Source: Bradyrhizobium sp. MOS002
GTDB lineage: Bacteria > Pseudomonadota > Alphaproteobacteria > Rhizobiales > Xanthobacteraceae
Length of the DNA: 43,495 bases
Assembly: GCF_003020115.1 (NCBI RefSeq)
Contig: NZ_PYFX01000026.1
Location: 1 to 43,495 of the forward strand
Direction: 5' to 3'
Shown: piece after piece, positions 8,199 to 16,964 of the stretch
Layout: the number at the start of each line of letters is the position of its first letter
Position numbering within the stretch: the stretch's first letter is position 1
Made by a program: the position numbers and the translations under genes
The notes under the pieces: model-generated
What the model was told of the DNA's origin: nothing
Database searches by the model: none
Seen by the model: only the letters and a program-made list of their open reading frames with translations

Positions 8199-9227
8199 TC
8201 AGTTGACGCCGAGCTTCTTTTGCAGGCTGGAGGACGAGGTCGTGTACTGGAACACGAGCCGCTTCTCCGGATAGACGTAGCGATGGGCTTTTTGCGACAT
8301 CAGCGCGCCCTCGTGGAAGCCGCACAGGATCAGCTTGAGCTTGCCGGGATAGGTGTTGATGTCGCCGATCGCGAAAATGCCCGCCACGTTGGTCTCGAAC
8401 GCGGATGTCTCGACCGGCACCAGATTGTTCTCCAGCGCGATGCCCCAGTTCGCGACCGGCCCGAGCTTCATCGTCAGCCCGAAGAACGGCAGCATGGTGT
8501 CACAAGTGATTTCGGTCACGCTGTTGTCGTTGCCCTTGACGGTGGCGCCGCTCAGCTTGCCCTCGTTGCCTGACAGCGCGGTGACCTGGCCGAGGCGCAG
8601 ATCCATCTTGCCGGCCGCGACCAGCGCGCGCATCTGCTCGACGCTGTGGGGCGCGGCGCGAAAATCGTCGCGACGGTGCAAGAGCGTCATGCGCTTGGCG
8701 ATCGGATGCAGATTGAGCGTCCAGTCGAGCGCGGAATCGCCGCCGCCCACGATCAGCACGTTCTTGTCGCGGAACGTCTCCATCTTGCGCACGGCGTAGT
8801 GCACCGAGCTTCCCTCATAGGCTTCGATCCCCGGCACCGGCGGACGCTTGGGCTGGAACGAGCCGCCGCCCGCAGCGATCACCAGCACCTTGCATTCGAA
8901 CACCTTGCCGGCGTCCGTCGTGCAGCGGAACAGCGGATCGCCGATCTTCTCCACGGTCTCGATCATCTCGCCGAGATGGAAGGTCGGATGGAACGGCTTG
9001 ATCTGCTCCATCAGCGCGTCGGTGAGGCCCTGCCCCGAAACCTGCGGAATGCCGGGAATGTCGTAGATCGGCTTTTCCGGATAAAGTTCTGCGCACTGGC
9101 CGCCGACCTTGTCGAGGATGTCGACGAAGTGCGTCTTCATGTCGAGAAGGCCCAGCTCGAAGGCGGCGAACAGACCGCAGGGGCCGGCGCCAATAATCAG
9201 CACATCGGTTTTGATCGCGTCGCTCAT
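8199..9227 (-). CDS. ferredoxin/flavodoxin-NADP+ reductase, thioredoxin-reductase-like type
   Basis: This 342-residue two-dinucleotide-domain flavoprotein has an FAD-binding GAGPCG at residues 13-18 and an NADP-binding GGGDSA at 161-166. The position where thioredoxin reductase has its CxxC disulfide reads SVHYAV, so it cannot be a thioredoxin reductase. This is the TrxR-like FNR class known from Bacillus YumC and Rhodopseudomonas palustris. It should move electrons between NADPH and a ferredoxin. A [2Fe-2S] ferredoxin gene lies only 0.7 kb away, with a thioesterase gene between them, making that ferredoxin a likely partner (inference). It is divergently transcribed from the thioesterase gene. 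Confidence 0.9.
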   Translation of the reverse strand: MSDAIKTDVLIIGAGPCGLFAAFELGLLDMKTHFVDILDKVGGQCAELYPEKPIYDIPGIPQVSGQGLTDALMEQIKPFHPTFHLGEMIETVEKIGDPLFRCTTDAGKVFECKVLVIAAGGGSFQPKRPPVPGIEAYEGSSVHYAVRKMETFRDKNVLIVGGGDSALDWTLNLHPIAKRMTLLHRRDDFRAAPHSVEQMRALVAAGKMDLRLGQVTALSGNEGKLSGATVKGNDNSVTEITCDTMLPFFGLTMKLGPVANWGIALENNLVPVETSAFETNVAGIFAIGDINTYPGKLKLILCGFHEGALMSQKAHRYVYPEKRLVFQYTTSSSSLQKKLGVN

Positions 9228-9406
9228 GTCGTCTCTTTATCGATCGTTCGGTGGGACGGCGCCCTTGGGCCGAGGTGACCTTGCCTGTCTAGCCAACGGG
9301 GATGGATCAGGGAAGGCATAAAAGCGGGAGCGCCCCGCAGCCGCACCCACTTGCCGGGTCAGGATAACTGGGCTGTAACCAGCAACGCTATGACGGAGAT
9401 CAATCG

Positions 9407-9874
9407 GTGAACGCACCAAGCCGCCTCGATACGACGCCGCGCCTGGAGGACTACCCTTTTCGCCTCAGCGACAACGTCCGCTTCGGCGATCTCGACCCCA
9501 ACCAGCACGTCAACAATGCGGTCTACGCTACCTATTTCGAGACCGGCCGTGTCACGCTGATGAAGCTCCCGGAATACGGCCTGACGCCGCCGGGACTTGC
9601 CTGGATCATGGTGCGGCTCGACATGCATTTTCGCGCCGAGTTGCACTGGCCGAATACGATCGAGCTCGGCCTCGGCGTGGTGAAGTTCGGGCGGACATCG
9701 GTGACGTTCGAGCAGGTCGTGTTTTCGAACGGGAAGTGCATTGCGTCTGCGACGTCAGTCGGCGTCATGCTCGACGAGGCGACGCGACGGCCGGCACCGC
9801 TGACCTCAGAAGTGCTCGAGAAGCTCAGACCCTGGCACAAGCGCGGCATCGAGGTCGCGCAGCCCAGCTCATGA
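9407..9874 (+). CDS. hotdog-fold acyl-CoA thioesterase (4HBT/YbgC type)
   Basis: The 155-residue protein has the 4-hydroxybenzoyl-CoA thioesterase signature, RFGDLDPNQHVNNAVYATYFE, with the catalytic aspartate at D30 followed by the HVNN segment. It should hydrolyse an acyl-CoA thioester; chain specificity cannot be read from sequence. The start is GTG at 9407 with ACGGAG about eight bases upstream. Its stop lies 12 bases from the stop of the convergent ferredoxin gene, leaving no room for separate terminators. Confidence 0.85.
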   Translation: MNAPSRLDTTPRLEDYPFRLSDNVRFGDLDPNQHVNNAVYATYFETGRVTLMKLPEYGLTPPGLAWIMVRLDMHFRAELHWPNTIELGLGVVKFGRTSVTFEQVVFSNGKCIASATSVGVMLDEATRRPAPLTSEVLEKLRPWHKRGIEVAQPSS

Positions 9875-9886
9875 CAGGTAAGAGAG

Positions 9887-10207
9887 TTAGGCCTGGCGTT
9901 CCGGTGTCGCCACCACGAGGCCGTCGAGATCGTCGGAGACCTTGATCTGGCAGGACAGACGCGAGTTCGGGCGCACGTCGAAGCCGAAATCGAGCATGTC
10001 CTCTTCCATCGGCGTCGGGCTGCCGACCTTCTCGCGCCACGCTTCGTCGACATAGACATGGCAGGTGGCGCAGGCGCAGGCGCCGCCGCATTCGGCCTCG
10101 ATGCCGGGAATGCTGTTGCGGATGGCGGCTTCCATCACAGTCGCGCCGTTCTCGACGTCCACCGTACGGGTTTCGCCCTTGTGATCGACAAAGTGAATTT
10201 TGGCCAT
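9887..10207 (-). CDS. adrenodoxin-type [2Fe-2S] ferredoxin
   Basis: The 106-residue protein has the vertebrate-type ferredoxin ligand spacing C-X5-C-X2-C-X36-C at C40, C46, C49 and C86. An additional C44 lies within the cluster loop. Members donate electrons to cytochrome P450s or take part in Fe-S cluster assembly. No P450 or isc gene is in the window, but the TrxR-like ferredoxin-NADP reductase gene is close by, so an NADPH-to-ferredoxin chain is plausible. The isolated position argues against the isc-operon Fdx. The acidic segment EEDMLDFGFDV is typical of the partner-binding helix. Confidence 0.9.
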   Translation of the reverse strand: MAKIHFVDHKGETRTVDVENGATVMEAAIRNSIPGIEAECGGACACATCHVYVDEAWREKVGSPTPMEEDMLDFGFDVRPNSRLSCQIKVSDDLDGLVVATPERQA

Positions 10208-10289
10208 GTGTGCTCGTACTGCCGCGATCTAGGGAATGAAGGAGGGTCCGGGCTGTCCTATAACGGGTCGGTCAGCCCGGCGCCATAGC

Positions 10290-10340
10290 GTTTTGATGAA
10301 GTCGCGAATACCGTTTCGCGGGAAGAAAACCCGTCAAAAC
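10290..10340. repeat. intergenic inverted repeat with GTTTTGA/TCAAAAC ends
   Basis: GTTTTGA at 10290 and TCAAAAC at 10334-10340 flank a segment resembling a common Bradyrhizobium intergenic element (CCGTTTCGCGGGAAGAAAACCCG). It lies upstream of the ferredoxin gene and beyond the 3' end of the Hpt gene. Assignment rests on remembered similarity and the terminal repeats. Confidence 0.4.
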
Positions 10341-10381
10341 AAAAGACTAGAGCGTGGTTCTCGCCCTCGCGCCCCGAGGGT

Positions 10382-10756
10382 TTAAGGGTTGAGGATCGCC
10401 TCGATGGCGGCGCGAGCCTCGGTCACCGCCTCTTTCAGCGCGGCGAAGGCGTGAGGCCGGCCCTGGCCGGTCAGGATCGCGGTCTCCAGGCTGGCCGCGG
10501 CATCCGCTACCGCAAAGGCGCCAATCCCGCGCGCCGAGCCCTTGAGCTTGTGGGCGAGTGCGCCAGTCTCGGCTGGCAGCGCTGCCATCGCCGCGATCAG
10601 GCGCACCGCCTGCTCGGCAAACATCGCCAGTACTTCCTGCTCCAGCTCGGAATCGCCGAGTGTCATGCGGGAGAGATGATCGAGGTCGAGCGGGCTGTCG
10701 ATGGGTGCAAGCGGGGGCGAGGGCATCCAGTCCATCCGTTGCAGTTCAGGCGTCAT
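10382..10756 (-). CDS. stand-alone histidine phosphotransfer (Hpt) domain protein
   Basis: The 124-residue protein is almost only an Hpt four-helix domain. The phosphoacceptor is H69 in AHKLKGSARGIGA, the canonical HxxKGSAxxxGA motif. Such proteins pass phosphate between hybrid histidine kinases and response regulators. No kinase or receiver gene is adjacent. It is too short to be ChpT, the usual phosphotransferase of the CtrA pathway, which has a second ATPase-like domain. It is divergent from the giant coiled-coil gene and shares with it a 396-base region containing a CtrA-type box. An alternative start at 10735 would remove seven residues. Confidence 0.85.
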   Translation of the reverse strand: MTPELQRMDWMPSPPLAPIDSPLDLDHLSRMTLGDSELEQEVLAMFAEQAVRLIAAMAALPAETGALAHKLKGSARGIGAFAVADAAASLETAILTGQGRPHAFAALKEAVTEARAAIEAILNP

Positions 10757-11152
10757 GGCGCAGGCCCCGGCATCGCGCGATGTCCGCCGGTCCGGCGGTC
10801 AAGTTCCCTCTACCCAAGCATGGAAATGGTTAACGAAATGTTCCGGCCGTTTTGCGCAAATCTGCCTGTTTATTGACGTAAAGTTGCCGCAATCCGGCGA
10901 GTCCGGTGGAGAATTGCATTTATTGCTAAGGCCTTACGGCGCGATCCTGTTAACGATGATTAAGAATGTCTTAATCGCGGGCATTTCATTCGCGACGCTC
11001 TGCCAATAGGATGTTGGAGAAATTGGCGGACAAGCCGTCCGGGTGGGGATGGCTCGGAGATCCGCGCAAGCGGCATGATCCGGACTGTGGGCTTGCGTAG
11101 CGCGCAGAGCTCGCGGGGGGACGCGTACAAGTAACGAGGGCTCGGACTGAAC
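10757..11152. other. 396-base divergent control region, Hpt gene / coiled-coil gene
   Basis: This is the longest intergenic stretch with regulatory content. It holds several TTAA motifs (TTAAC at 10830-10834, TTAA at 10950-10953 and the paired box at 10960-10974) in a visibly AT-richer segment, about 10810-10980, consistent with promoters for one or both flanking genes. No small ORF with a convincing ribosome binding site was seen. Confidence 0.5.
10960..10974. promoter_or_regulatory. CtrA-type binding box (TTAA-N7-TTAA)
   Basis: TTAA (10960-10963), seven bases GAATGTC, TTAA (10971-10974) match the full CtrA consensus TTAA-N7-TTAA exactly. The element is also a perfect dyad, ATTAAGA-ATG-TCTTAAT. 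A further TTAA begins at 10950. It lies 179 bases upstream of the coiled-coil gene start and about 200 bases from the Hpt gene start. CtrA is the master cell-cycle regulator of alphaproteobacteria and commonly controls polarity and division genes; binding here is inferred. Confidence 0.6.
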
Positions 11153-14100
11153 ATGGCAAACACTCCGAAAAAGGTCAAAGACCCCACAGAAGATGCGCTT
11201 TCTGCAATCCAGGAAGCCCTGAACATCAGCGACACGGCCGCGGACACCAGCCGCAATGCCTCGATGCGCAGCGAAACGCCGCCCCCGGTCGTGCCACCGG
11301 CGCCCCCGATGTTCGACGAACCGAGCTTCGACGCGCGCCCCGCCGCGAACGAACGCGCGATGTTCGACCAGATCGAGGAGCCGCGCTCCTCGCGCCGCGC
11401 CGCCAATGACGACCGTGCGACCATCGGCCAGCTCTTGCAGACGTTGCAGACGGGACGCCCGACCCGCAACATCTACACCGGCGCGACAATCTTCACCGTC
11501 ATCTGGCTGGCGGCCTGCGCCGCGCTGACGGTCGGCTTCCTGCCTTCGATCCAGGCGGCGATGGGCCAGAGCGGCGGCGTGTTGGCCATTGCCGGCCTCG
11601 TCACGATGTTCTTCGCCCCGATCATGCTGTTCTTCTTCCTGGCGAGCCTCGTCTGGCGCGGCCAGCAAATGAGCTCGGTCGCGCAGGCGATGGCCCAGGT
11701 TGCGATCCGCTTCTCCGAGCCGGAAGGCTCGGCTTCGGATTCGATGGTCACCGTCGGCCAGGCCATCCGCCGCGAGGTTGCGGCGATGGGCGACGGCATC
11801 GAGCGCGCCATCGCGCGCGCCGGCGAGCTCGAGACGCTGGTCGCCAACGAGGTCGCGGCGCTCGAACGCGCTTATTCCGACAACGAGGTGCGCATCCGCG
11901 CCCTGCTCCAGGACATCGCACATCAGCGCGACAATCTGGTCGGCCAGGCCGAGCAGGTCCGCAGCGCCATCTCCGGCGTGCAGATCGATTTGCGCCATGA
12001 CATTGCGCTGATCTCGGACGCGATCGCCTCGCGCGTCGACGAGGTCGCCAAGTCCATCACCGGCGCACTCGAAGAGCGCGGCGCCCACATCACCGGTGCG
12101 CTCAGCAACGCCGGCGACAACATGATCCTGGCCCTCGGCGAGCGCGGCGGCGACCTGCTCGACCGCCTCGAGGAGGCCAGCAACGAGACCACGCGCGCCG
12201 TGCTCGACGCCAGCGAGCGGCTGACCACCAGCCTCAATTTCAAGACCGGCCATGTCCACGACGAGTTCGTCGACCTCGCCGACCGCGTCCACGAGATGCT
12301 GAACGAGCGCATCGACCGCATCACAGGCGAGTTCGAGCAGCGCTCCGCCGCGATCGTCGACGGCATCTCCGAGCGCACCGAGCAGGTGCACGACAGCCTG
12401 AAGAATTCGTCGGACTCGCTGCTGCTCGAGCTCGAGCTGCGCTCCAACGACCTCTCCGCCAAGATCGACGACGCCGGCAACCGCCTCGCCGGCCACATCA
12501 TGACCTCCGGCGACAAGGCGAGCGAAGCCCTCGACGCCACCGTCAACACGCTGGTCGCCAAGGTCGTCAGCCAGACCGAGACCGCGCACGACTCGCTGTC
12601 GCTGCAGATGAGCGCCTTCGACGAACTGGTGAAGAACCAGGGCACCGAGCTGGTCGAGAAGTTCGCCCGCGACTCCGGCACGCTGGGCGCATTGATCACC
12701 CGCCACATTTCCGAGTTCGACCGCACCGTGAAGACCTTCGGCGGCGAGATCGTCGATCGGATGGGCCAGCGCACCCAGGACATCCATGAATCGCTGAAGA
12801 CCTATGTCGACAATTTCGACACCCGCTTCACCTCCAACGGCGGCGCCATCACGGCTGTGCTCGACCAACGCCTGGTGCAGTTCGAGACCACGGTCCGCGA
12901 GCGCGTCAGCAACCTGGACACCTCGCTGAACGACAAAATCTCCAGCCTCGACTCGACGATCGATGGTCACATCAAGACCTTCGACGAGCAGCTCGTCGGC
13001 CGCGTCGCCGCGCTCGAACAGTCGTTCGATACCCGTGCGAAGTCGGTCACCGAGACCATCGACGGACGGCTCAACACCCTCGCCTCGTCGCTGACCGACG
13101 GTGCCGCGCAGGCGATCCAGTCGATCGACTCCCGCCTCACCCATCTCACGACCTCGCTGACCCATGGCGCATCGCAGGCGATCGAGACGATCGACAACCG
13201 CCTCAACCACCTCACGACCTCGCTGACGGATGGCGCATCGCAGACCATCCAGACGATCGACACGCGCCTCACGCATCTGACGACCACCCTCACCGGCGGC
13301 GCGTCGCAGGCGCTCGAATCCATCGACACGCGCCTCACCTATCTGACCACCGCGGTGACGAACGGCGCCTCGCAGGCCGTGCAGTCGATCGACACCCGCC
13401 TCACCCTCCTGACCTCGACGCTCACGGACGGCACCGCGCAGGCGATCGAGGCGGTCGACCGCCGCATCACCGGCGTCACCGAGATCATCGACGGCCGCAG
13501 CATGCACCTGACCGACACGGTCACGGCGCGCTTCCAGGACATCCAGCAGGCCATCGAGACCAAGGTCGGCTCGGTCGCCAGCGACATCGACGTGCGCGTG
13601 GCGCAATTCGAGGACCTGCTCGGCTCGCGCGTCGAGGCCGTCGCCGGCCGCATCGAGAGCAGCGGACGCCAGGCCAGCGAGGACATGATGTCGCGCGCCG
13701 AGATGATCTCGACCGCGATCCGCTCGCATGTCGAGGACGCCGAGCGCTCGCTCACCAACCTCGTCGTCAACACCAGCGAGACCATCCAGACCGGTGCGCG
13801 CACCGCGCAGCAGTCGCTGATGACGGTCTCCTCCGACGTCAACGCCCAGCTCAAGATGACCTCCGCCGAGGTCGAGCGCGCGCTGACCGCTGTCGGCACC
13901 GGTGCTGCGAACTCGATCCTGACCAGCGCCCGCGAAGCGCAGTCGACGCTGGTCGCCGCGTCGGGCGATGCGTCCAACCAGATCAAGGGGCTCGCGGCCG
14001 ACGTCGAACGCACGCTGTCGTCGGCTGGCTCGGCGACCGCCGCCTCGATCCTGGCCGGCGCCCGCGAGGTGCAGACCACGCTCGTCACGGCGTCCTCGGA

Positions 14101-16861
14101 TGCGGCCAACCACGTCAAGACCCTCACCGCCGACGTGCAGCGCTCTCTGTCGATGGCCGGCACCACCACGGCGGAATCGATCACCGCCGGCGCCCGCGAT
14201 GCGCAGAGCGCGCTGATCGCGGCCTCGAGCGAGACCGCCAACCAGATCAAGGCGCTGTCCTCGGACGTGCAGCGCTCGCTCTCGATGGCGGGCACCGCAA
14301 CAGCCGAGACCATCATGACCGGCGCCCGCGAAGCCCAGAGCACGCTCGTCAACGCATCCTCGGATGCGGCGAGCCAGGTCAAGTCTCTCGCCGCCGAAGT
14401 GCATCGGTCGCTCTCGCAGGTCGGTCAGTCGACTGCCGAGACGATCACGACCAGCGCCCGCGATGCCCAGAGCACCCTGCTGGCGGTTTCCGCCGAACAG
14501 ACCGGCCAGGTCCGTTCGCTGGCGGCGGAGATGCAGCGCGCGCTGGCGACCGCCGGCGGCGCCACCATCGAGGCGCTCACCAGCGGCGTACGCGAGGCCC
14601 AGGGCACGCTGATCTCCGCTTCGACGGACGCAGCAGGCCAGATCAAGTCGCTGACCATCGACATCGAACGCACGCTGACCTCGGTCGGCGCCGACACCGC
14701 CTCGACCATCCTCAACAGCGCACGTGAAGCGCAGACCTCGCTGACCTCGACCTCGGCGGATGCCGCAAGCCAGATCCGCACGATCTCGAGCGAGATCGAG
14801 CGTACGCTGAGCACGGCCACCGCGAACGCCACCAACGACATCCAGACCAGCGCGCTCAACGCCCAGAACGCGTTGATCAACGCCTCCAACGAGGCGAGCT
14901 CGCGGGTCAAGTCGAGCTCGGCGGACGTCGAGCGCTCGGTGCTCGCCGCCAGCAGCAGCTTCGGCCAGGCCATGACCGGCAAGACCGACGAGATCGTCAC
15001 CTACGTGCAGCAGCAGTCCGACCGTCTCGCCAACATGATCGACGCCAAGCGCGGCTCGCTCGTGGACGCGATCGGCTCGAAGACCAGCCAGCTCACGCTC
15101 GACATCGATCGCGTCACGTCCGACGCGCTGAAGTCGATCGAGACGCGCGGCCACGCGTTCTCGCAGACCATGATGGGCAACGGCTCCGAGGTGGCGCGAA
15201 CCATCAACTCGGCGAGCGAGATGGCGACGGGTGCCGTCAACAAGTCGCTCAAGGACCTCGAGCAGGCCTCCCGCGCGGCGATCGACCAGTCGCGCCAGGT
15301 CTCGATCGCGGCCGTCACCGAGATGCAGGAGACCAGCAAGATCCTGCGCACCGACACAGTCGCCCTGTTCGAGCGCCTGCGCGAAGGCAACATCCTGCTC
15401 CAGGAGGTGTTGACCGGTGCGCACGACAACCTGAACTCGCTCGAGCGGGCGCTGGTGACCCGCGTCGCCGACTTCGTCTCGGCGATGAACGACGTCACCT
15501 CGCGCAACGGCGCTGCGACGCAGAACCTGGAAGACCAGCTCAACGTCTTCAACAGCAAGACCACGCGGGCGCTCCAGGATCTCGGCGAGCTGTCGACCCA
15601 GTTCGACGCGCACGGCAAGGCACTGGTCGAGGCTGCGCAGGTCGTCGAGCAGAGCAACAAGAACACCACCGCCTCGCTCGCCGAACGCAAGGAGGCGCTG
15701 GAATCGCTCGTCACCACGATCGACCTGCGCACGGCCGATCTCGACCAGCGCCTGTCGCGCTTCACCGGCCTGCTCGATGAATCGCTGGCCGCCGCCGAAG
15801 AGCGTGCCCGCGACATCGCCCGCGTCGTCGCGGAGACCGCCGGCGCCGGTTCCGCCGCGATCACCCGCCAGTTCGAGGCGGTGCGGTCGGCCTCCGAAGA
15901 GGAGCACCGGCAGACCGTCGAGGCCATGCACGACATCTACCGCCAGACCACCGACGAGGCGGATGCGATGTTCAAGCAGTCGACCGAGAAGTTCACCAAC
16001 CTCGTCTCCAGCATGAAGCAGATGGCGTTCGAGATGCACAACGAGCTCGAAGCCACCCGCAACGAGCTGCGCCGCGGCGTGCTCGAGATGCCCCAGGAGG
16101 CCGCCGAGAGCACTGCGCAGATGCGCAAGGTGATCGTCGACCAGATCGAGGCCCTCGCCGAGCTCAACCGCATCGTGGCCCAGCATGGCCGTGGCCTCGA
16201 CGTCTCTACGACGGGCCGCGCCACCGTGCAGCGCCAGGAAGAGCCGATGCTGGCCGCCGTCGGCGCGCGCAGCACCGAGACGCGCATGCGCGAGAGCGCC
16301 AGCGCCTCGACGTTGCCGCCGCCGGACCTCGGCATGCCGGCCTCCTCGCGCCGCACCGAAGCGCCGCCGGTCGCGCCGGCCGGCAACGACCAGGGCCGCG
16401 ACGGCTGGCTGTCTGACCTGCTGAGCCGCACGGACGCCAACCAGGGTGCGCCCACCGGACGTGAGCCCCAGCGCGGCCGCCAGGCTGCACCGGCGCCGCA
16501 GCCGCAGGCTCCGCAAGGTGGCGGCAATCCGCTGGAATCCTTGTCGCTCGACATCGGCCGGCTGATGGACCGCAACCTCGCGTCCGAGATGTGGGACCGC
16601 TACCAGCGCGGCGAGAACAAGGCCTTCACCAAGCGGCTCTACACGCCCGCCGGCCAGAAGGCCTTCGACGAGGTCGCCCGCAAGTATCGCTCCGACCGCA
16701 ACTTCAAGGGCACGGTCGACCGCTATGTCGCCGAGTTCGAACGCCTGCTCGACGAAGTCGCCCGCGACGGCCGCGGCCCGCAGGAGCTGCGCAACCACCT
16801 GACCTCGGAGACGGGCCTGGTGTACACGCTGCTCGCGCACGCGGCGGGCCGGCTGGGATAA
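11153..16861 (+). CDS. giant membrane-anchored coiled-coil protein, probable polar growth scaffold (GPR/RgsE-like)
   Basis: The 1902-residue protein has a Pro-rich, disordered N-terminus (1-100), two membrane helices (about 108-131 and 142-168), then about 1500 residues of helical, Ala/Ser/Thr-rich coiled coil, a Pro/Gln linker (about 1720-1800) and a conserved-looking globular C-terminal domain (about 1800-1902, SEMWDRYQRGENKAF...). Two tandem arrays have periods of 22 (646-777) and 44 (863-1302) residues, both multiples of 11 as in apolipoprotein A/E-like helices. Size, topology and apolipoprotein-like repeats match the Growth Pole Ring protein of Agrobacterium and RgsE of Sinorhizobium, which organise unipolar growth. 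The identification is by architecture, not alignment. A strong terminator follows. Confidence 0.8.
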   Translation: MANTPKKVKDPTEDALSAIQEALNISDTAADTSRNASMRSETPPPVVPPAPPMFDEPSFDARPAANERAMFDQIEEPRSSRRAANDDRATIGQLLQTLQTGRPTRNIYTGATIFTVIWLAACAALTVGFLPSIQAAMGQSGGVLAIAGLVTMFFAPIMLFFFLASLVWRGQQMSSVAQAMAQVAIRFSEPEGSASDSMVTVGQAIRREVAAMGDGIERAIARAGELETLVANEVAALERAYSDNEVRIRALLQDIAHQRDNLVGQAEQVRSAISGVQIDLRHDIALISDAIASRVDEVAKSITGALEERGAHITGALSNAGDNMILALGERGGDLLDRLEEASNETTRAVLDASERLTTSLNFKTGHVHDEFVDLADRVHEMLNERIDRITGEFEQRSAAIVDGISERTEQVHDSLKNSSDSLLLELELRSNDLSAKIDDAGNRLAGHIMTSGDKASEALDATVNTLVAKVVSQTETAHDSLSLQMSAFDELVKNQGTELVEKFARDSGTLGALITRHISEFDRTVKTFGGEIVDRMGQRTQDIHESLKTYVDNFDTRFTSNGGAITAVLDQRLVQFETTVRERVSNLDTSLNDKISSLDSTIDGHIKTFDEQLVGRVAALEQSFDTRAKSVTETIDGRLNTLASSLTDGAAQAIQSIDSRLTHLTTSLTHGASQAIETIDNRLNHLTTSLTDGASQTIQTIDTRLTHLTTTLTGGASQALESIDTRLTYLTTAVTNGASQAVQSIDTRLTLLTSTLTDGTAQAIEAVDRRITGVTEIIDGRSMHLTDTVTARFQDIQQAIETKVGSVASDIDVRVAQFEDLLGSRVEAVAGRIESSGRQASEDMMSRAEMISTAIRSHVEDAERSLTNLVVNTSETIQTGARTAQQSLMTVSSDVNAQLKMTSAEVERALTAVGTGAANSILTSAREAQSTLVAASGDASNQIKGLAADVERTLSSAGSATAASILAGAREVQTTLVTASSDAANHVKTLTADVQRSLSMAGTTTAESITAGARDAQSALIAASSETANQIKALSSDVQRSLSMAGTATAETIMTGAREAQSTLVNASSDAASQVKSLAAEVHRSLSQVGQSTAETITTSARDAQSTLLAVSAEQTGQVRSLAAEMQRALATAGGATIEALTSGVREAQGTLISASTDAAGQIKSLTIDIERTLTSVGADTASTILNSAREAQTSLTSTSADAASQIRTISSEIERTLSTATANATNDIQTSALNAQNALINASNEASSRVKSSSADVERSVLAASSSFGQAMTGKTDEIVTYVQQQSDRLANMIDAKRGSLVDAIGSKTSQLTLDIDRVTSDALKSIETRGHAFSQTMMGNGSEVARTINSASEMATGAVNKSLKDLEQASRAAIDQSRQVSIAAVTEMQETSKILRTDTVALFERLREGNILLQEVLTGAHDNLNSLERALVTRVADFVSAMNDVTSRNGAATQNLEDQLNVFNSKTTRALQDLGELSTQFDAHGKALVEAAQVVEQSNKNTTASLAERKEALESLVTTIDLRTADLDQRLSRFTGLLDESLAAAEERARDIARVVAETAGAGSAAITRQFEAVRSASEEEHRQTVEAMHDIYRQTTDEADAMFKQSTEKFTNLVSSMKQMAFEMHNELEATRNELRRGVLEMPQEAAESTAQMRKVIVDQIEALAELNRIVAQHGRGLDVSTTGRATVQRQEEPMLAAVGARSTETRMRESASASTLPPPDLGMPASSRRTEAPPVAPAGNDQGRDGWLSDLLSRTDANQGAPTGREPQRGRQAAPAPQPQAPQGGGNPLESLSLDIGRLMDRNLASEMWDRYQRGENKAFTKRLYTPAGQKAFDEVARKYRSDRNFKGTVDRYVAEFERLLDEVARDGRGPQELRNHLTSETGLVYTLLAHAAGRLG
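13088..13483 (+). repeat. six tandem 66-bp coding repeats (22 residues each)
   Basis: Within the coiled-coil gene, residues 646-777 consist of six 22-residue units of the form (S/T)LTxGAxQAIxxIDxRLxxLT. The unit length is constant, with no insertions. A degenerate seventh unit precedes it (residues 624-645). Twenty-two residues equal two hendecads. Confidence 0.85.
13739..15058 (+). repeat. ten tandem 132-bp coding repeats (44 residues each)
   Basis: Residues 863-1302 are ten 44-residue units, each starting (A/V/I/M)(E/Q/H)R(S/A/T)(L/V) and containing (S/G)AREAQxxL...A(S/N)QxK. Unit starts fall every 132 bases without drift (13739, 13871, 14003, 14135, 14267, 14399 were checked). Units four and five are most alike, the first and last most diverged. 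Forty-four residues equal four hendecads. Confidence 0.88.
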
Positions 16862-16889
16862 GACCCAGCTCGCAAATGACGAATAAGGA

Positions 16890-16920
16890 AACGGAGGCCT
16901 CGCGGCCTCCGTTTTTGTTT
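16890..16920 (+). terminator. Rho-independent terminator of the coiled-coil gene
   Basis: AACGGAGGCC pairs with GGCCTCCGTT around a short CG-rich loop and is followed by TTTGTTT, 29 bases after the stop codon. Confidence 0.85.
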
Positions 16921-16964
16921 GAGAGCTCGTTATGATGAATGAAGCGGCCGACCAAACATTCGAT

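Noticed and set aside
8199..9227. Thioredoxin reductase
   Set aside because: The redox-active CxxC is absent (SVHYAV at the expected place).
10934..16840. A 1968-codon open frame on the minus strand opposite the coiled-coil gene
   Set aside because: It is a shadow of wobble-GC codon bias: the translation is Asp/Arg/Gly/Leu/Val-rich low complexity without domains, while the plus-strand frame has membrane helices, regular repeats and a terminator.
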